Shown piece after piece: positions 62,170 through 64,000 of a stretch of 64,000 bases of DNA (positions within the stretch are counted from its first letter, which is position 1; the number at the start of each line of letters is the position of its first letter). The stretch lies in the NCBI GenBank assembly GCA_003508835.1, contig PUFA01000034.1:2692501-2756500 (forward strand). The letters are read 5' to 3'. The notes below the pieces were generated by a model that made no database searches, had not been told where the DNA came from, and saw only the letters and a program-made list of their open reading frames with translations. This DNA comes from Eonycteris spelaea. Its lineage: Eukaryota; Chordata; Mammalia; Chiroptera; Pteropodidae. The translations under genes and the position numbers were made by a program.

Positions 62170-62470
62170 GAAGCCACGGAAGTGCTCGTATCTGGAACAT
62201 ATAAAGAACTCCTACAGCTCCATGAAAGACAGACGATCCAACAGAGAAATGGAGAACAGGCTTAAAGGCATTTCACAAAACGGAAATGTCAAAGGGTGCT
62301 CGGCCTCATTCTGATCACAGAAATGCAAATTAAAACCACAACGAGATATCACTACAAACCCACAAATGGGCAAACACTAAAAACCCTGACAACGGCAAAC
62401 GTCAGCAAGACCACACGGCAGGTCACCGCCGCTGTGACTGTACACTGACCCGGCGCTCTGTAGAACGGGG
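62170..62470 (+). mobile_element. L1 ORF2 fragment
   Basis: Forward L1 text: ATATAAAGAACTCCTACAGC, CAGAAATGCAAATTAAAACC and ACAACGAGATATCACTACAA. Short and degraded. Confidence 0.75.
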
Positions 62471-62741
62471 CAGCGAACGGACCCTCTCGCCTCGGGCCCA
62501 GCTCAGTCCAGACACCATCTCACCTCTCCCAGGGTTTTGACAGCTGGATTCATACAAAGGAGAAGACTAAGTGGGAAAGGACATAGATAGATACAAAAGC
62601 GAGGAGAGAGAAAATGCGACTTCTCCTTTAAGAAAGGCGGTGACAGTGAAAACGTGCAGTCAGAGTGAGAAGGGAGGATGAGGGCGCGAACAGGAAGGGG
62701 CGCGATGCCAGTCGAACAAGTCTGGTCTTCGCTGCGGAGCC

Positions 62742-62886
62742 GATGAGTGAGGACGGTGAGTGATGACGATGAGTAAGGACGGTGAGTGAGGACAGTGAGT
62801 GAGGACGGTGAGGACGAGTGAGGACGGTGAGTGAGGACGGTGAGTGAGGACGGTGAGTGAGGACGGTGAGTGAGGATGGTGATGCA
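62742..62886 (+). repeat. 13-bp minisatellite (GGTGAGTGAGGAC)n, about 11 copies
   Basis: Tandem units with a few substitutions and one shortened unit. Because 13 is not a multiple of three, every frame on the minus strand reads the same 13-residue peptide unit (LTVLTHRPHSPSS), so the open frames here are artefacts. Confidence 0.95.
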
Positions 62887-62944
62887 GAGGTGAGCAGTGC
62901 GGGGCAGGGGCGCCGCCAGCACAGCCCCATCCGCGCCTCGCTCT

Positions 62945-63120
62945 GCTGCTTCCCGGCCAGACCACTTGGGAAAGTTACTTAATCTCCTGGAATCTTAGTT
63001 TCATTATCCTTAAAATGGGGGTCACAGCATCCCATGTCAAAAGATCACTGTGGGACCTGAGCTAACGTAGGAGAAGCTCCTAGCACAGGTGCCGGGAACG
63101 TGGTGGGAGCTTAACCAGTG
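62945..63120 (+). mobile_element. MIR SINE
   Basis: Forward MIR: CCACTTGGGAAAGTTACTTA, TTAGTTTCATTATCCTTAAA, ATGGGGGTCACAGC, then CTCCTAGCACAGGTGCCGGG. Among the better preserved MIRs here. Confidence 0.8.
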
Positions 63121-63464
63121 AATTCGTACAAGGGAAAAACAAATTCGGTCTTTAGACACAGGAAGCCCCAGGCGATAAGGACCCTGCAGGTGGCAGCTGG
63201 AAATGGTAGGTGTGAGATGAGAAGTGCAGACTCGGGGACAGAAATCCCAAAGGGGGCATGAAGCACGGCGGGCTGGCAGTTAAGCAAAGGGGTCCCAGGA
63301 CCCAGGCTGGCTGAGGCGAGGAGCTGCGAGCAGAGGGCTGGAGAAATGCGCCAATGAAGGGAAGAGGAGTTAGCGAAGGAGAGAGAATTTAAATATAATT
63401 ATGACTATATTAATCATAATAAATGCTAAAACTTATGGTCGCTCTTCATATTCATATTGTATAA

Positions 63465-63655
63465 CCTTCCCTGTGCTTTTACATATGGTAACTGATTTGA
63501 TCCACACAATGACCCTGAGTGATACACAGAAGAATAATGATCTCTGTCTCACAGCGGAAAACCGGTTCAGACATGTCGCAATCCCATAGCTACGACATGG
63601 CAGAGCTGTGACATGCACACAGATCTAGGGCTCAAAGTCCAGCGCTCATGGTCCT
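63465..63655 (-). mobile_element. MIR SINE, reverse orientation
   Basis: Plus-strand text is the complement of MIR: TTTTACATATGGTAACTGAT, CCACACAATGACCCTGAGTG, then CATAGCTACGACATGGCAGA and GTCCAGCGCTCATGGTCC. Confidence 0.7.
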
Positions 63656-63769
63656 GGACACTTTTACAGGACTTCCTGCAAACAGATTCAGAGTGAGCTT
63701 TGCATCTACAGCTCCCACCACTAACGGCCACTGCAGGAAATGCCTCTCCATTTTGCCTGCCTGGCAAAT

Positions 63770-64000
63770 ACTCCGTTGAAACTCTTCTGTGAATGCTTCT
63801 CTGAATAACCTCCCTCTCTTAAGAAATGTTTCATTTCCTTCCTTTGTTTCACTGCTATTCCTTAACTATTCTTTCATTATAAGTTTTCTTGATCAGGCTA
63901 TATTCCATTTACTTGCTTTGCATATTTCTCTCTCCTACCAGACAGCAAACCATGTCACATTCATTTTTTATATTCCCCAGAGGCTCCCAAAATGCCTGGT
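63770..64000 (+). mobile_element. L2 LINE 3' part, cut by the window end
   Basis: Forward L2 wording: CTCTGAATAACCTCCCTCTC and 'CAGACAGCAAACCATGTCAC', ending GGCTCCCAAAATGCCTGGT at the window edge. Confidence 0.55.

Larger units (their letters stand above)
55477..64000 (-). other. DIS3L2: DIS3L2 intron 5 (partial)
   Basis: Intronic sequence upstream of exon 6 in transcript sense; the acceptor CTTCAG lies at its left end. Contents: 55480-56357, unassigned; 56358-56475, a TATG/ATGT-rich stretch; 56540-56890, L2-like; 56900-59250, unassigned, with an A tract near 57393-57408; 59250-60240 and 60360-60715, L2; 60720-62170, unassigned; 62170-62470, an L1 piece; 62742-62886, a minisatellite; 62945-63120 and 63465-63655, MIR; 63770-64000, L2. 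No exon recognised. Confidence 0.85.

Noticed and set aside
62503..62965. Three long overlapping minus-strand open frames with repeated Thr-His-Arg-Pro units
   Set aside because: All are generated by the 13-bp minisatellite, whose period leaves every frame open.
1..64000. CRISPR arrays, bacterial operons, prophage or mitochondrial insertions
   Set aside because: No spaced direct-repeat array, no dense gene packing, and no mitochondrial gene wording seen; the sequence is ordinary mammalian intron with four exons.

Overview
This window is mammalian genomic DNA from inside one large gene, DIS3L2, read from the minus strand. DIS3L2 is the cytoplasmic 3'-5' exoribonuclease of the RNase II/RNB family that degrades oligo-uridylated RNAs such as pre-let-7. 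Four coding exons can be placed to the base, with GT/AG splice sites and one unbroken reading frame across all of them: 55242-55476, 26757-26857, 24609-24856 and 11982-12155. Their sizes (235, 101, 248 and 174 nt) and encoded protein match what I recall as exons 6, 7, 8 and 9 of human DIS3L2. Together they encode about 252 residues: the variable acidic linker after the first cold-shock domain, the second cold-shock region, and the lead-in to the RNB catalytic domain. The catalytic RNB residues, the S1 domain, both gene ends and the promoter lie outside the window. I found no second gene that I can support.

Over 98% of the window is intron. In transcript order the layout is: intron 5 (partial, 64000-55477), exon 6, a 28.4 kb intron 6, exon 7, a 1.9 kb intron 7, exon 8, a 12.5 kb intron 8, exon 9, and part of intron 9 (11981-1). 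The introns carry a typical eutherian repeat load. There are old L1 fragments (690-5122, 16.1-17.6 kb, 45.3-50.7 kb), many L2-type LINE fragments and MIR SINEs, MaLR/LTR pieces, and DNA transposons. The DNA transposons include a Tigger1/MER2 copy nested in an L1 and a compact MER1-like hAT element with visible terminal repeats and target duplications. Simple repeats include a (GT)n tract beside a G-quadruplex motif, a 161-bp purine tract, a (CA)n tract and a 13-bp minisatellite.

Organism: the exon protein is clearly close to human DIS3L2 but differs at many linker positions. There is no Alu, and I recognise no rodent B1/B2, ruminant, pig, horse, carnivore or whale SINE. A 5S-rRNA-headed retroposon with clean target duplications sits in intron 7. 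5S-derived SINEs are known from fruit bats, so a pteropodid is possible, but one copy is weak evidence and I would only assert a non-primate eutherian.

Observations worth following up: the composite 5S retroposon; a perfect 56-bp sequence copied 1.4 kb away with a 9-bp duplication of the target; the unusual GTCACT donor of exon 7; a CRE plus TATA-like hairpin in intron 8; and same-orientation L1 remnants on both sides of exon 9, the exon lost by L1-mediated recombination in human Perlman syndrome. I found no sign of a novel gene system, CRISPR array or other undescribed machinery.
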